DNA from: Dyadobacter frigoris
GTDB lineage: Bacteria > Bacteroidota > Bacteroidia > Cytophagales > Spirosomataceae
Reading direction: 5' to 3'
Assembly: GCF_005280585.1 (NCBI RefSeq)
Contig: NZ_SZVO01000010.1
Coordinates: forward strand, 1 to 64,000
DNA length: 64,000 nucleotides
The notes under the pieces: generated by a model
Told to the model about the DNA's origin: nothing
What the model saw: only the letters and a program-made list of their open reading frames with translations
Databases searched by the model: none
Part shown: one piece after another, positions 63,190 through 64,000 of the stretch
How positions within the stretch are numbered: the first letter of the stretch is position 1
How the letters are laid out: the number at the start of each line of letters is the position of its first letter
Position numbers and translations under genes: made by a program

Positions 63190-63681
63190 TTAATCATCTC
63201 CAAGATAACCCCGGAGAGCCATAACATCTTCTATGCTATCACAATTTCGGAATAAACTGTGAACATGATTCGCGGGAAGCTGCTTAATTTCTTCCATCGA
63301 CGTAAAACGTACTTCACGGATAATCTGATTTGCTTCGGAAAATTCCGGATCCGAACCCGTTATAATTGAACCTGAAAAAGCTTTAATTTGAAAGAAAAGC
63401 TCAATGGCGTGTAAAGGAGGCTGAATAAATTCATTTACGAAAAGCATTTCACCTGCTTCCACTATCAAACCAGTCTCTTCAAGAAATTCCCTTTTTAAAG
63501 TCTCCGGTGCACTTTCTCCAAATTGCATACCACCTCCCGGCGGGCTCCAGAAGATATTTTCATCTCCTACAAACCGATGCCGGACCAATAGAATCCGTGC
63601 GTCCGCTATGCAAATTCCGCATACTCGTATGCGTAGCCGGCTTCCGTATAATCCAATTAATTCGTTTTTTTCCGCGTCCAA
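63190..63681 (-). CDS. Nudix hydrolase
   Basis: Protein of 163 aa. The Nudix box GGGMQFGESAPETLKREFLEETGL (about 49-72, read in parts) is intact, with a preceding WSPPGG turn and a C-terminal helix EEIKQLPANHVHSLF. It hydrolyses a nucleoside-diphosphate compound of unknown identity. It is the first gene of the minus-strand run that includes DUF3822 and coaD. It differs from the Nudix protein at 60390 in lacking the long N-terminal domain. Confidence 0.88.
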   Translation of the reverse strand: MDAEKNELIGLYGSRLRIRVCGICIADARILLVRHRFVGDENIFWSPPGGGMQFGESAPETLKREFLEETGLIVEAGEMLFVNEFIQPPLHAIELFFQIKAFSGSIITGSDPEFSEANQIIREVRFTSMEEIKQLPANHVHSLFRNCDSIEDVMALRGYLGDD

Positions 63682-63757
63682 TACTCATGTTTTAGGAAGG
63701 GAACAAAGATAGCCAACCTGCCAAAAATGACAAGTTATTCCTTTTATTTGATACAAA

Positions 63758-63796
63758 AAATCTCTGTTAGTCCTAACAACTGACTAACAGAGATTT
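63758..63796. terminator. Terminator, perfect 15-bp stem
   Basis: AAATCTCTGTTAGTC (63758-63772) and GACTAACAGAGATTT (63782-63796) are exact complements with a 9-nt loop. It lies 31 bp past the stop of the CBS-domain gene, on the minus strand, and upstream of the Nudix gene. Confidence 0.85.
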
Positions 63797-63827
63797 AGAA
63801 AAGACTTTATTTGATCGCTCGAAAATA

Positions 63828-64000
63828 TCAGGCGTAAGGTGTCCCCGAAATATATCCCTCCAAAGATCTGATATGGGCCTTTTGTTCGCGGATTATAGCA
63901 GACACGATATCATTTATAGAGATAATACCCACAAGTTCCCCTTTTCGGTTTACCGGAAGGTGTCGAATATGCTTGTCGGACATAATTTGCATACAATCCT
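63828..64000 (-). CDS. CBS domain-containing protein, 3' part
   Basis: The frame runs out of the right edge and its stop is at 63828-63830. About 57 C-terminal residues are present: MQIMSDKHIRHLPV, then GELVGIISINDIVSAII, typical of a CBS domain, then a short tail ending SGTPYA. CBS pairs bind adenosyl compounds and regulate attached or partner proteins. The N-terminal half, including the first CBS unit, is outside the window, so the architecture is unknown. Confidence 0.8.
   Translation of the reverse strand, partial: DCMQIMSDKHIRHLPVNRKGELVGIISINDIVSAIIREQKAHIRSLEGYISGTPYA

Overview
The window looks like a chromosomal segment of a Bacteroidota bacterium of the order Cytophagales. Dyadobacter or a close Spirosomaceae relative is my best guess, made by eye and without a search. 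The signs are a SusC/SusD pair, a type IX secretion C-terminal sorting domain, Bacteroidota-only small families (DUF3098, DUF3822, DUF983, DUF6134), starts without clear Shine-Dalgarno sequences, several TTG/GTG starts, and promoter boxes of the TTTG / TAnnTTTG type. I see no tRNA, rRNA, prophage or CRISPR array. The only mobile DNA is the 3' end of an IS1595/ISXO2-type transposase at the left edge.

Layout. 1-6.8 kb: transposase remnant, a DUF6134 protein, a small lipoprotein, a penicillin-binding-type serine hydrolase, a DUF1801 protein, then on the minus strand an M61 peptidase, an esterase and an SGNH hydrolase. 7.2-13 kb: a plus-strand run of GT39-type glycosyltransferase, DUF1080 hydrolase, AlkZ-like protein, APH-like kinase, alpha/beta hydrolase and lspA. 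13-15.8 kb: a class-A beta-lactamase-like serine hydrolase and rluF, separated by a tandem array of 55-57 bp hairpin-bearing repeats (14331-15026), the most unusual DNA in the window. 15.9-19.6 kb: acetylxylan-esterase-like enzyme, Gfo/Idh/MocA oxidoreductase, a small unknown protein and a TPR protein. 19.7-26.2 kb: housekeeping block etfB-etfA, bifunctional nuclease, ftsX-DUF3098-uppP-truB-ribF. 26.2-33.4 kb: amidohydrolase, a secreted unknown, and susD/susC preceded by two identical LacI-type operators.

33.6-42.3 kb is a surface-polysaccharide locus: a divergent GT-C-like membrane protein, an SGNH protein, two GT4 and two GT2 glycosyltransferases, a WcaF-type acetyltransferase and a WecA/MraY-type sugar-phosphate transferase. 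No flippase or polymerase is recognisable. 42.4-49 kb holds a GH2 enzyme, a T9SS-secreted protein, a small exported protein and a FecA-like TonB receptor. 49-54.2 kb holds an mprF-acvB pair (lysyl-phosphatidylglycerol synthesis and probable hydrolysis) plus a lipoprotein hydrolase. 54.4-64 kb is cysE, a TetR regulator, ppk1, a CorC/CNNM protein with pyrE, a Nudix protein, DUF983, coaD, DUF3822, a second Nudix protein, and a CBS-domain protein cut by the right edge.

How it fits together: most of the window is cell-envelope and carbohydrate biology (secreted hydrolases, glycan import, surface-glycan synthesis, lipid modification, undecaprenyl-phosphate recycling) set among conserved housekeeping genes. 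Many transcription units end in clear intrinsic-terminator hairpins.
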